Translations under genes and position numbers: made by a program
Source of the DNA: Streptomyces antioxidans
GTDB taxonomy: Bacteria; Actinomycetota; Actinomycetes; Streptomycetales; Streptomycetaceae
Assembly: GCF_000968685.2 (NCBI RefSeq)
Contig: NZ_LAKD02000018.1
Location: 1 to 64,000, forward strand
Length of the DNA: 64,000 nucleotides
Direction of reading: 5' to 3'
Part shown: positions 25,965 to 34,395 of the stretch, one piece after another
Position numbering within the stretch: position 1 is the stretch's first letter
How the letters are laid out: every line of letters starts with the position of its first letter
Notes under the pieces: generated by a model
What the model saw: only the letters and a program-made list of their open reading frames with translations
Database searches by the model: none
Told to the model about the DNA's origin: nothing

Positions 25965-27521
25965 ATGAGCGCCAAGAGCACCAGACTCCGCTCCCGTGGC
26001 GAGACCACGGCCTCCGAGACCGGCACCGCCGGCCCTCCCCCTTCGGCTCACGACACCGGCGGCAGCCTCCACGGCACCATGAGTACGCTCCAGCTCGCGC
26101 TCACCGTGCTCGCCATGTCGGCGCCCATCGGCAATGTCACCGGTGTGCTGCCGCTGGGCATCACCCGCGGCAACGGGATCGGCACCCCGGTGATCTATGC
26201 CTTCGTCGGCATGATCTTCCTGCTGTTCGCCGTCGGATTCACCACGATGACACGCAACCTGCCAAAGCCAGGTGCCTTCTACACCTACATCACCGCGGGG
26301 CTGTCCCGGACGCTCGGCCTCGGCGCCGGATTCCTCGCGGCCTTCACCTACCTGGTGTACATGGTGGGCAGCTACGCGTTCTTCGGCGTCTCGGTCAAGA
26401 ACGTCCTCAGCACCTTCGGGGCACCCGCCACGCCGTGGTGGCTCTGGGGCGCGATCTGCTGCGTCATCGTCACCACACTGGGCCATTTCAACGTGGAACT
26501 GTCCGGCAAGGTCCTGGCGATCTTCATGGTCATGGAGGTCGTCCTGGTCATGCTGTTCAACGTGCCCGTCCTCTTCTCCGGCGGCCCCCACGGCTACCAG
26601 ATCGATTCCTTCGAGCCGGCGCATGTGTTCTCCGGCGACCTCGGCGTGGCCACCCTGTTCGCGATCACCTGCTTCCTCGGGTTCGAGTCCTCGGCGATCT
26701 ACCGTGACGAGGTCAAGCGGCCCGAACGCACCATCCCGCGGGCGACCTATCTCGCGATCGGCGGCCTCGGCGGCTTCTACATCCTCACCTCCTGGGCGCT
26801 CGTGACCTTTTGGGGACCGAGCCACGTCGCCGCGGCCGGTGCGGCGAACCCGACGATCCTGTTCAACGGCGGCTTCCACCACTACATGGGCGATAGCTTC
26901 ACACAGGTCATGACCGCGCTGGTCGTCACCAGTGTCTTCGCGGGCGCGCTGTCGACCCACAACGCACTGTCGCGGTACCTCTACTCGCTCGGACGTGACG
27001 GGATCCTGCCGTCCTTCCTCGGCAAGGGCCACGGACAGCACGGCTCTCCGGCGCACGCGTCCGCGTTCGCCACCGCCGCCGCCGTGCTGGGCACGCTTCC
27101 CTTCCTGCTCAGCGGGCTCGACGCCGTCGCGATGTACTCGTCCATGTTCGCACTGGGCACCTTCGCCCTGCTGCTCCTGTTCACGCTGACCACGGTCTCC
27201 GTCATCCGCTACTTCCGGATCGTCTTCCACTCCGAGCGGCTCTGGAACACCGTGCTCGCTCCGGTCCTCGCCCTCGCCGGACTCCTGCTCCTGATCACGC
27301 TGACATCGACCTACTACTCCATGTCGATCGGCGCGTCACAGTGGCTCGCCACCGGACAGCAACTCCTCCTCGTCGCCATCATCATCGTCGGCGTCCTCGT
27401 CGGCCTGCGGTGGCGCACGACCCGCCCCGCCGTCTACCGGCGCATCGGCGGTGGAGCCGGAGCGCACCACGACATCCCCGAAAGAGAACCAGCCACCGTC
27501 CCGGACCACGGTCAGTCATGA
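25965..27521 (+). CDS. APC superfamily permease
   Basis: A 518-residue membrane protein with about 12 hydrophobic helices and the amino acid-polyamine-organocation core (APIGNVTGVLPLGITRGNGI in helix 1; GFESSAIYRDEVKRPERTIP between helices 6 and 7). Such permeases import amino acids, amines or related organic cations. It starts 28 bases after the ThDP gene; ATG 25965 is preferred to ATG 25962 because AAGGA ends at 25960. It is the only transporter of the PucR-flanked set and so probably brings in its substrate, suggesting an amine- or amino-acid-like compound. Confidence 0.88.
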   Translation: MSAKSTRLRSRGETTASETGTAGPPPSAHDTGGSLHGTMSTLQLALTVLAMSAPIGNVTGVLPLGITRGNGIGTPVIYAFVGMIFLLFAVGFTTMTRNLPKPGAFYTYITAGLSRTLGLGAGFLAAFTYLVYMVGSYAFFGVSVKNVLSTFGAPATPWWLWGAICCVIVTTLGHFNVELSGKVLAIFMVMEVVLVMLFNVPVLFSGGPHGYQIDSFEPAHVFSGDLGVATLFAITCFLGFESSAIYRDEVKRPERTIPRATYLAIGGLGGFYILTSWALVTFWGPSHVAAAGAANPTILFNGGFHHYMGDSFTQVMTALVVTSVFAGALSTHNALSRYLYSLGRDGILPSFLGKGHGQHGSPAHASAFATAAAVLGTLPFLLSGLDAVAMYSSMFALGTFALLLLFTLTTVSVIRYFRIVFHSERLWNTVLAPVLALAGLLLLITLTSTYYSMSIGASQWLATGQQLLLVAIIIVGVLVGLRWRTTRPAVYRRIGGGAGAHHDIPEREPATVPDHGQS

Positions 27522-27555
27522 GCGGCAAGGCCGCCGAACGCATGGAGGAGAAGGC

Positions 27556-28224
27556 ATGACGCGCGCTCTCTACCTGTACGGGGGGTGGCCCGGGCACAAC
27601 CCCTACGGGGTGGCGCAGTGGACACGGGCCGTACTCGACGGGCTCGGCTTCGACGTGACGGAGTCGAATGACATCTTCGTCCTCGACCAAGATCTGACCG
27701 GGTACGACCTCATCGTCAACAACTGGAACAACGCGCTGCTCAGCGAGACGCTGACCCCCTCGCAGGAGGCCGCACTCCTCGGCGCCGTCGAAGCCGGTAC
27801 CGGCTTCGTCTCCTGGCACGGCGGCGGCGCCGCGTTCCGGGGAAGCGTCATGTACCACTTGATGCTCGGCGCCGATGTCTTCTACCACCCGGCCGGTGAG
27901 GGCGTACGCCACCCGTATCCGCTCTACGTCGTCGACCACGATCACCCCGTCACCCACGGCATCGAGGACTTCGACGCGGCGAGCGAGCAGTACTACATGA
28001 ACGTCGATCCGCGGAACCATGTGCTCCTGGAGACGGTCTTCGACGGCGCCCACATGCCGTGGCTCGCCGGACAGCGCATGCCGCAGGCATGGACCAAGGA
28101 GTGGGGCGATGGGCGCGTCTTCTACAGCGCGCTCGGCCACTACCTCGAGGACCTCACCCATGAACCGGTCGCTCGCCTCGTGCGTCAGGGCCTTGTCTGG
28201 GCCAGTCGGGACCGCGCGTCGTAA
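27556..28224 (+). CDS. ThuA-like protein
   Basis: A 222-residue protein of the ThuA family, a glutamine-amidotransferase-like fold found in trehalose and other disaccharide utilisation loci. Characteristic residues are VNNWNN, the GFVSWHGGGAAFRGS loop, and the final GDGRVFYSALGHYLEDL. The biochemical role is not settled; some relatives work in 3-keto-sugar pathways together with flavoprotein oxidoreductases, which fits the GMC enzyme in this set. ATG 27556 is preceded by GGAGGAGAAGG. It is the last gene of the catabolic operon. Confidence 0.85.
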   Translation: MTRALYLYGGWPGHNPYGVAQWTRAVLDGLGFDVTESNDIFVLDQDLTGYDLIVNNWNNALLSETLTPSQEAALLGAVEAGTGFVSWHGGGAAFRGSVMYHLMLGADVFYHPAGEGVRHPYPLYVVDHDHPVTHGIEDFDAASEQYYMNVDPRNHVLLETVFDGAHMPWLAGQRMPQAWTKEWGDGRVFYSALGHYLEDLTHEPVARLVRQGLVWASRDRAS

Positions 28225-28345
28225 GGGCTCCGTCAAAGGCGTACGAACCCGCGTATGGGAGGCGTCAACGAGGGCTGAATCCGGTCAGCAGAGGGGCTTT
28301 CCTGTAACGGTCCCTCCCGACCGGAACCTCATCTAGGAGCTAGCG

Positions 28346-28429
28346 ATGGCCGATGTGGCCTTCGTCGTCACCACGATCGCGGTGTTCGCGCTGGTGGCCT
28401 TCGTCGCCAAAGGGCTGACGAAGCTATGA
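28346..28429 (+). CDS. 27-residue membrane micropeptide upstream of kdpF
   Basis: An ATG with TAGGAGCTAGCG upstream opens a 27-codon frame that encodes one hydrophobic helix (begins MADVAFVVTTIAVFALV, ends KGLTKL). Its stop overlaps the kdpF start in the arrangement CTATGA, so the two are translationally coupled. It looks like a second KdpF-like peptide or a leader in the kdp operon. It was found by reading the gap by eye; function is unknown. Confidence 0.65.
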   Translation: MADVAFVVTTIAVFALVAFVAKGLTKL

Positions 28430-28515
28430 CCGCCGAGAACGTCGTCGGCCTGATCGTGGCCGTCGCCCTGCTGGGCTATCTCGTCCTCGCCCTGATCTTC
28501 CCGGAGAGGTTCTGA
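28426..28515 (+). CDS. kdpF: potassium-transporting ATPase small subunit KdpF
   Basis: A 29-residue hydrophobic peptide (MTAENVVGLIVAVALLGYL, ending ALIFPERF), as expected for KdpF, which stabilises the KdpABC complex in the membrane. Its ATG overlaps the preceding micropeptide by four bases and it ends eight bases before kdpA. Sequence and position are typical; the complex it would serve is disabled here by the kdpA/kdpB deletion. Confidence 0.85.
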   Translation: MTAENVVGLIVAVALLGYLVLALIFPERF

Positions 28516-28523
28516 GAACGAGC

Positions 28524-29153
28524 ATGAGCCCCGTACTCGCGGGCGTGCTCCAGCTGCTCGCGCTCATCGCCGCACTGGCGCTCGTCCACCGTCCTCTCGG
28601 CGACCACATGGCCAGGGTCTACTCCTCCGACACCCATCTGCGCGTCGAGAAGTGGATCTACAAGGGCATCGGTGCCGACCCGAACACACAGATGCGCTGG
28701 CCCGCGTATGGGCGCGGGGTCCTCGCCCTCTCCGCCGTGAGCGTGCTCTTCCTCTATCTGCTGCAGCGGGCGCAGGGCGGTCTGCCCGGCTCGCTGGGGT
28801 TCTCCTCGATCGACCCGGACCAGGCGTTCAACACCGCCGCGTCGTTCGTGTCCAACACCAACTGGCAGTCGTACTACGGCGAGCAGGCCATGGGCCATGT
28901 GGTGCAGACAGCCGGACTGGCCGTACAGAACTTCGTCTCCGCGGCCGTCGGCATCGCGGTGTCCGTCGCGCTCGTACGGGGCTTCGCCCGCTCCGGCACC
29001 GGTGAGCTGGGGAACTTCTGGTGCGACCTGGTGCGCGGCACCGTACGCGTCCTGGTGCCGCTCGCCGCCGTCGCCGCGGTCGTCCTGGCCGCCCCCTTCG
29101 TCGGCATCAAACTCATCGACCTGCTCATTTCCCTCATCCCCGGAGTCGGCTGA
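28524..29153 (+). pseudogene. kdpA: kdpA'-'kdpB in-frame deletion fusion
   Basis: This 209-residue frame starts as a normal KdpA (K+ channel subunit): residues 1 to about 187 include the first selectivity-loop region SFVSNTNWQSYYGEQ and the following GELGNFWCDLVRGT segment. KdpA should be about 550 residues. At about position 29093-29100 it switches without a stop to PFVGIKLIDLLISLIPG, which is the C-terminal tail of KdpB, the P-type ATPase subunit. About 370 residues of KdpA and nearly all (about 680 residues) of KdpB are therefore missing, roughly 3.1 kb. Three of the four KdpA pore repeats and the whole ATPase are absent, so no working pump is possible from this locus. kdpC follows at the normal spacing. 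Confidence 0.85.
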
Positions 29154-29158
29154 TCGGC

Positions 29159-29827
29159 ATGCACAACTCGGTTATGAACACGGCCCGGTTGCTCTGGGCC
29201 GGTCTGCGTGCCCTCCTGGTGCTCACCGTGGTGACGGGCATCCTCTATCCGCTGGCCATCACCGGCGTGGCCCAGGGCCTGTTCCACGACCAGGCCAATG
29301 GCTCGGAGATCACGGCGGACGGCGAGGTGGTCGGCTCCTCGCTGATCGGGCAGTCGTACGACCTGCCGCTGAGGAAGGGGCGGGAGACCCCGGACCCCGA
29401 TCTGATGTGGTTCCAGCCGCGCCCGTCCAACGGCCTGGGCGGCAACGGCGTCAACACCCAGTACACGCTGCTCCTTTCCGGGGCGACCAACCGCTCCGCC
29501 GACAACAAGGAGCTCATCCAGTGGGTGAGGGCCGCCAAGGCCGCGGTCATCAGGGACAACTCCACGGCTGACCACACGGTGAATCCATCCGACGTGCCCG
29601 CCGACGCCGTCACCTCCTCGGGCTCCGGCCTGGACCCGGACATCTCCCCGCAGTACGCGGCCGTCCAGGTGCACCGGATAGCGGAGCGGAACGGGCTGTC
29701 CGTCGCCCGGGTCCGGAAACTGGTCGAGGAACACACCGGGGGCCGGACGCTCGGCTTCATCGGCGAGCCGCGGGTGAATGTCCTCGAGCTCAACATCGCG
29801 CTCAAGGAGCTGGTCGCGAAGGGCTGA
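29159..29827 (+). CDS. kdpC: potassium-transporting ATPase KdpC subunit
   Basis: A 222-residue single-span membrane protein with an N-terminal helix (ALLVLTVVTGILYPLAITGV) and the KdpC core GSSLIGQSYDL, WFQPRPS, GLDPDISPQYA and a C-terminal NVLELNIAL. KdpC stabilises ATP binding by KdpB. Length and motifs are complete. The start at 29159 lies five bases after the kdpA'-'kdpB stop, the position it would have behind an intact kdpB. With KdpB missing it has no partner encoded here. No kdpD/kdpE sensor genes follow. Confidence 0.92.
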   Translation: MHNSVMNTARLLWAGLRALLVLTVVTGILYPLAITGVAQGLFHDQANGSEITADGEVVGSSLIGQSYDLPLRKGRETPDPDLMWFQPRPSNGLGGNGVNTQYTLLLSGATNRSADNKELIQWVRAAKAAVIRDNSTADHTVNPSDVPADAVTSSGSGLDPDISPQYAAVQVHRIAERNGLSVARVRKLVEEHTGGRTLGFIGEPRVNVLELNIALKELVAKG

Positions 29828-29916
29828 TGGCACCCTGCGGGAGTCTGCGGGGCAACCTCCGTTTGCCCGCGCCCTCTTCCCCTCCGGTGCTAACCGTACG
29901 CCGACTTGGGGCAAAC

Positions 29917-31368
29917 GTGCCGGAACTCGTACTGCATGCCAATGGCCGCACCTGGACCCTGGACGCGTCCCGGAGCTACACCATCGGGCGCGACCAGCAG
30001 GCCGACATCCCGTGCGTCGACCGCCGAGTCTCCCGGCGGCACCTCGTGATCCGCTGCGACGGCGGGACATGGGCCATCGAAGACCTCGGCAGCGCCAACG
30101 GCACGTTCGCCGATGGGTGCCGCATCCAGCGGATGGAGATCGGCCACGGTTCGATCATCCGGCTGGGCGATGTCTCCACCGTAACGCGGCTGGACTTCAC
30201 CGGAGCCCCGGCGGTGGTGAATGGCGATCAGGCGCCCCGTCCCGAGGGGCCCGCCACGGCCGAGGGGCCCGCCGCGGCCCTCTCCATCGACCGGGACCCC
30301 TCGGGCGTCCACCGACTCGTCCTGGGGCAACGGCTGCGCATCGGCCGCGCGCAGGACAACGAGCTCGTGGTGGAGGGCCCGTACGTCTCCCGCCACCACG
30401 CGGAGTTCAGGCCCCTGCCCGGTGGCCGCTTCGAAATCGTCGACCTCGGCAGTCACAACGGCACCTATGTCAATGGGCGGCCGGTGGACCGCCGGATCAT
30501 CGGCCCGCATGACATCGTCGGCGTCGGCCACTCCACCTTCCGTCTCGCCGGAGACCGGCTGGAGGAGTTCGTCGACACCGGTGAGGTCTACTTCTCCGCC
30601 CGCGGTCTGACCGTCACCGTCGGGCGCGGCAGGACCATCCTGGACGACGTCTCCTTCGGCGTCCCCGAGAAGTCGCTGGTCGCGGTGATCGGGCCGTCGG
30701 GCTCGGGGAAATCCACCCTGCTGCGCGCACTCACCGGCTACCGGCCCGCCGACCGCGGCCAGGTGTTCTACGACCACCGCGATCTGTACGCCCAGTTCGC
30801 CGAGAGGGCCACGGGGCTGTCCCGATCCGCGTATCTGATGTCGAAGGTGATCGTTCTCGGTCTGATCACCGCGATGCAGGGTGTCGTCATCTGCGCGATC
30901 GGCTTCTCCGTCCGGCGACTGCCCGCCCGGGGGCTGCTCATGCCGACGGCCGTCGAGGTCTGTGTGGTGATCGGTGCGCTGGGCTTCACGGCCATGATGT
31001 TCGGTCTGGTCATCTCCGCGCTGGTGCGGACCCCGGAGAAGACCATGCCGCTGCTGGTGATGTTCGCCGTCGTGCAGGTCGTCTTCACCGGGGTGCTCTT
31101 CAAGCTGTTCGACGCTCCGGGGATAGAACAGATCGGCTGGCTGATGCCCGCCCGCTGGGCGGTGGCGGGCTCAGGGACCACCCTCGATCTCGGGCACACC
31201 ATGCCGCCCTGGGACCTCGAGAGACCGGACGACATCGACCCGCTGTGGGCCCATACGGTCGCCCAGTGGGGCATCGACCTCGGTGTGCTCTTGGCCATCG
31301 GGCTGGTCTGCGGATTCGCGGTGGCGCGGCTGCTGCGTCGGCACGAACCCGAGGTCATGCGGGACTAG
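29917..31368 (+). pseudogene. FHA-domain ABC transporter with central deletion
   Basis: The 483-residue product has two forkhead-associated (phosphothreonine-binding) domains, about residues 1-95 (YTIGRDQQADIP, VSRRHL, SANGTF) and 125-215 (LRIGRAQDNELV, VSRHHAEF, SHNGTYVNGR), then the start of an ABC ATPase with Walker A GPSGSGKSTLL. Soon after, at YAQFAE|RATGLSRS (about 30799-30806), the sequence jumps to the last part of an ABC2-type membrane domain. Signature, Walker B, switch histidine and the first membrane helices are missing, an estimated 330-360 residues against the usual 850 or so. The frame is kept. GTG 29917 matches the family start (VPELVL); an earlier ATG at 29827 overlaps the kdpC stop. 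Confidence 0.8.
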
Positions 31369-32347
31369 GGGGCTCCGCCTCGGGCCCGGACCAGGGTTTC
31401 ACCCCCGGCGGGGTTGCCCGTTGGTCCCAGGTCGGCGTCCAGACGTTGCTGTCGGGTGGGTCCGTTCGTCCGGCGCTGAGGTGGTCACGGAGTCGGCTGA
31501 GTGCGGGATGGGGGTTCTCGTAGTGCCAGATGAGTGACATCGGATAGACCGGTGCCGGGCCGCGTACCGGTATCCGCCGCAGGTCCCAGCTGTCCGGCCA
31601 GAGATAGCGCGAGCCCTGGCCGACCAGGGTCGCCAGGTCCGAGGAGTCGGCGATCTCGGCCAGCAGCGCCTCGTTCCCGAAGACGGGTCCCACCACGTCG
31701 ATCGTGATGCCGAAGGCGGCGGCGAGTTCGGCGTAGTAGACGGCCACCTCGCCGCGGGCGTCCAGACCGGGCATCCAGATCCGGTGTCCGGCGAGTTGCC
31801 CCGGCGCGACGGCACGGGCGTTGGCGAGCGGATGGCGCGGGCCGATGAGCAACTGGTGCGGCTCGTCGACCACTCGAGCGGTGCGGATCGCGTCCGGCAG
31901 GTGCTGCCGCGGGGGAACCGCGTGGAAGGTGGCGTCGATCGTCCCGGCCTCGACGGCGGCGATCGCGCCATCGACGTCGGCGTCCAGGGTCACGACATCC
32001 AGCTCGATCTCGGGATGCGTGCGGTAGAAGTCCTGGACGAGCCCCGCTGTCATGATCCGCCGGTTGACGACATCGACGCGCAGAGCGCGCCGGCCGGGGC
32101 GGACGGACGCATCGGCCCGCTCCGCGACCCGGAGAAGTTCCCGGGCGTGGGGCAGGAACGCCTGGCCGTCGATGGTGAGCCGGGCGCCGCGGGCGGTACG
32201 GGTGAACAGGCGCACACCCAGGTCCTTCTCCAGTGTGGCGACGCGCTTGGAGACGGCCTGCTGGGTGATCGAGAGGTCGGCGGCGGCCTCCTGGAACTGG
32301 CCCGCCGCCGCGACGGCGACGAAGGTACGTACGGCTTCGAGTTCCAC
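31355..32347 (-). CDS. LysR family transcriptional regulator
   Basis: A 330-residue LysR protein: N-terminal winged HTH (FQEAAADLSITQQAVSKRVA, residues 17-36, then LEKDLGVRLFTR) and a C-terminal substrate-binding domain. GTG 32347 has AGGTGG six bases upstream. It is divergent from the MFS gene at 32498, its probable target, with 150 bp between them. Its 3' end overlaps the end of the FHA/ABC gene by 14 bases in convergent orientation, and the last 25 residues are Pro-rich and not part of the fold. Confidence 0.92.
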   Translation of the reverse strand: MELEAVRTFVAVAAAGQFQEAAADLSITQQAVSKRVATLEKDLGVRLFTRTARGARLTIDGQAFLPHARELLRVAERADASVRPGRRALRVDVVNRRIMTAGLVQDFYRTHPEIELDVVTLDADVDGAIAAVEAGTIDATFHAVPPRQHLPDAIRTARVVDEPHQLLIGPRHPLANARAVAPGQLAGHRIWMPGLDARGEVAVYYAELAAAFGITIDVVGPVFGNEALLAEIADSSDLATLVGQGSRYLWPDSWDLRRIPVRGPAPVYPMSLIWHYENPHPALSRLRDHLSAGRTDPPDSNVWTPTWDQRATPPGVKPWSGPEAEPPSPA

Positions 32348-32497
32348 GCCGAGCCACCTTAGTGAACAACGGATGGTTGTGAACCGGCGCCAGTGCGGTT
32401 GTTTGACCTGCCGTCGCGCCGCTCGGTTAGCTCTCACCGGTCAACGCCGGTCTGTACGTGGTCGGTACGGGCGGGCTGGGAAGGGGACGGGCCGGGC

Positions 32498-33775
32498 ATG
32501 GTGCGCAGGAGGCCGTTGGGCCGGGATTTCGGTTGGCTGTGGGCGGCGTACGCGGTGAGCGCCTATGGGTCCGGGCTGGGGTTCGGTGCGTTCCCCCTGA
32601 TCGCCGTGGTGGCGTTGCACGCGGGCCCCGCCGAGGTGTCCGCGCTGTCCGCGGTGGGGCCCGCGGTGGGCGCGCTGATCGCGGTGCCACTCGCGCCCTG
32701 GGTGGAGTTCCGGCGCAAGCGCCCAGTCATGATCGCGATGGATCTGACCCGGTTCGCGGCGCTGGCGACGATCCCGGTCGCCTACGCCCTCGGCTGGCTC
32801 GGCTTCGTCCAGCTGCTCATGGTCTCGGCCCTGGTCGCCGCGGCCAAGATCGCCTTCAACGCGGCGAGCGGCGCCTACCTCAAGGCCCTTGTCCGGCCGG
32901 ATGATCTGCTGGTGGCCAATGCCCGGTTCGAGTCCACGAACTGGAGCTCCATCGCGGTCGGGCCACCGCTGGGCGGGGCGTCGATCGGCCTGTTCGGGCC
33001 GGTCACCACCGTGGTGGCGGACGCGCTCAGCCATCTGTTCTCCGCGCTGGGCATCACCGCGATCCGCGGCCGGGAAGAAGCGCCGCCAAGAACGGCCACC
33101 ACCCCGGTCCGGGCGGGCGGAGCGCTTGACGGCTGGCGGCACATCCTGGGCCATCCCGGTTTGCGTGCGCTCTACCTCAACCAGGTGCTCGTCGCCGGTC
33201 TGATCATGGCCACCGAGCCGCTGCTGGCCGTCCTTCTCCTGCGTCAGCTCGGCTTCCCGCCCTGGCAGTACGGCCTCGCCTTCGCCGCCCCCTGCCTCGG
33301 CGGGCTCATCGGCTCCCGGCTGGCCCGCCGCGTCGTGGCCCGCTTCGGACGGCACGCGGTCTTCCGGACCGTCGGAACTCTGCGCGCCAGCTGGCTGATC
33401 GGCCTGGCCTTCGTCCGGCCCGGCGTCGTCGGGCTGGTCACCGTGATGGCTGTTGAGCTCGCGATCATCGTCAACATGAGCCTGTACACCCCGGTGCTCG
33501 CCACCTACCGGCTCGAACACACCCCCCAGCACCTCGTCGCCCGCACCCTGTCGGCCTGGTCGATCGGCCAGCAGGCGGCCATCGCCGTCCTCACCGCACT
33601 CGGCGGGCTGCTCGCCGACGTCACCAGCCCGCGCACCGCCATCACGGCCGCCGGGCTGTGCGTCCTGGCCACCCCGCTCCTGCTGCCCCGCCGGGACGCG
33701 GATCCGGCCGTCAGCCCGGCAGCAGATGGGTCACGAGGGTGCGTGCCCACTCGGGAGTGGGGCTCCGGTCGGTGA
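32498..33775 (+). CDS. MFS transporter (efflux type)
   Basis: A 425-residue, 12-helix major facilitator of the Bcr/EntS-like drug-efflux type (MFS_3). It starts FGWLWAAYAVSAYGSGLGFG; the helix 2-3 loop is EFRRKRPVMIAMDLTR and there is a long central cytoplasmic loop (REEAPPRTATTPVRAGGA). ATG 32498 has AAGGGGAC before it. It is paired with the divergent LysR. The last 22 codons overlap the 3' end of the convergent TetR gene by 65 bases. Confidence 0.88.
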   Translation: MVRRRPLGRDFGWLWAAYAVSAYGSGLGFGAFPLIAVVALHAGPAEVSALSAVGPAVGALIAVPLAPWVEFRRKRPVMIAMDLTRFAALATIPVAYALGWLGFVQLLMVSALVAAAKIAFNAASGAYLKALVRPDDLLVANARFESTNWSSIAVGPPLGGASIGLFGPVTTVVADALSHLFSALGITAIRGREEAPPRTATTPVRAGGALDGWRHILGHPGLRALYLNQVLVAGLIMATEPLLAVLLLRQLGFPPWQYGLAFAAPCLGGLIGSRLARRVVARFGRHAVFRTVGTLRASWLIGLAFVRPGVVGLVTVMAVELAIIVNMSLYTPVLATYRLEHTPQHLVARTLSAWSIGQQAAIAVLTALGGLLADVTSPRTAITAAGLCVLATPLLLPRRDADPAVSPAADGSRGCVPTREWGSGR

Positions 33776-34274
33776 AGACGGCCCGGTAGTAGAGGGGCGC
33801 GAGCAGGGCGTCCACGGCGCGCTCGAGGGTCGGGGCCTGATGGCCCCGGCCCTGCTCCCGTTCCAGGATGGCTTCGAGCTGCCGCTGCCGTTCGCCGCGG
33901 CAGACGCTGGCGCCGTCGCCGCCCGCGCCGACGATGGCGCGCACCAGGGCGAGGGTGTCCGGGTCGCTGAGGTCCCTGGCGAGGTCGGCCGCGTAGCGCT
34001 CCAGGTCGGCGCGGAGGCTTCCGGTGTCCGGCACCACGATGTCGCCGGAGAAGCGGCTGGTCGCGACGTCCGCGAGCAGTTCGCCGACGGAGCCCCAGCG
34101 GCGGTAGACCGTGGTGGGGTGGACGCCCGCGCGGGTGGCCACCACCGGGATGGTCAGTTCGCTGGCCTCTTCGGTGAGCAGTTCCTTGACGGCCTGGTGG
34201 ACGGCCGCGCGAACTCGGGCGGAGCGGCCGCCGGGCCGGGTGTCGGTGCGGCGCGCAGGAGTCGTGGCAGGCAT
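33711..34274 (-). CDS. TetR family transcriptional regulator
   Basis: A 187-residue TetR protein with HTH IPVVATRAGVHPTTVYRRWG (about residues 42-61) and a TetR_C_16-like ligand domain. It is divergent from the old yellow enzyme gene at 34396. Two copies of the site GCAWTGATCACTGC lie in the intervening 120 bp, one near each start, which suggests it represses both itself and the oxidoreductase/MFS pair. ATG 34274; the 3' end overlaps the convergent MFS gene. Confidence 0.9.
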   Translation of the reverse strand: MPATTPARRTDTRPGGRSARVRAAVHQAVKELLTEEASELTIPVVATRAGVHPTTVYRRWGSVGELLADVATSRFSGDIVVPDTGSLRADLERYAADLARDLSDPDTLALVRAIVGAGGDGASVCRGERQRQLEAILEREQGRGHQAPTLERAVDALLAPLYYRAVFTDRSPTPEWARTLVTHLLPG

Positions 34275-34286
34275 GAGCCCAGTATT

Positions 34287-34363
34287 GCATTGATCACTGC
34301 TTTTTTATCGCAGCGTTCGCTGCGTTTATGGTACGTTCGACTTACTAACGCAATGATCACTGC
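34287..34363. promoter_or_regulatory. paired TetR operators with central palindrome
   Basis: GCATTGATCACTGC (34287-34300) and GCAATGATCACTGC (34350-34363) differ at one base and have near-palindromic symmetry around TGATCA. Between them, CGCAGCG-TT-CGCTGCG at 34309-34324 is a perfect 7-bp inverted repeat. The region is AT-rich for this genome and separates the divergent TetR and flavin oxidoreductase genes. Site-to-regulator assignment is positional inference. Confidence 0.7.
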
Positions 34364-34395
34364 GAGACCTGTGTGATCAGGAAGTGAGTTCAGCT

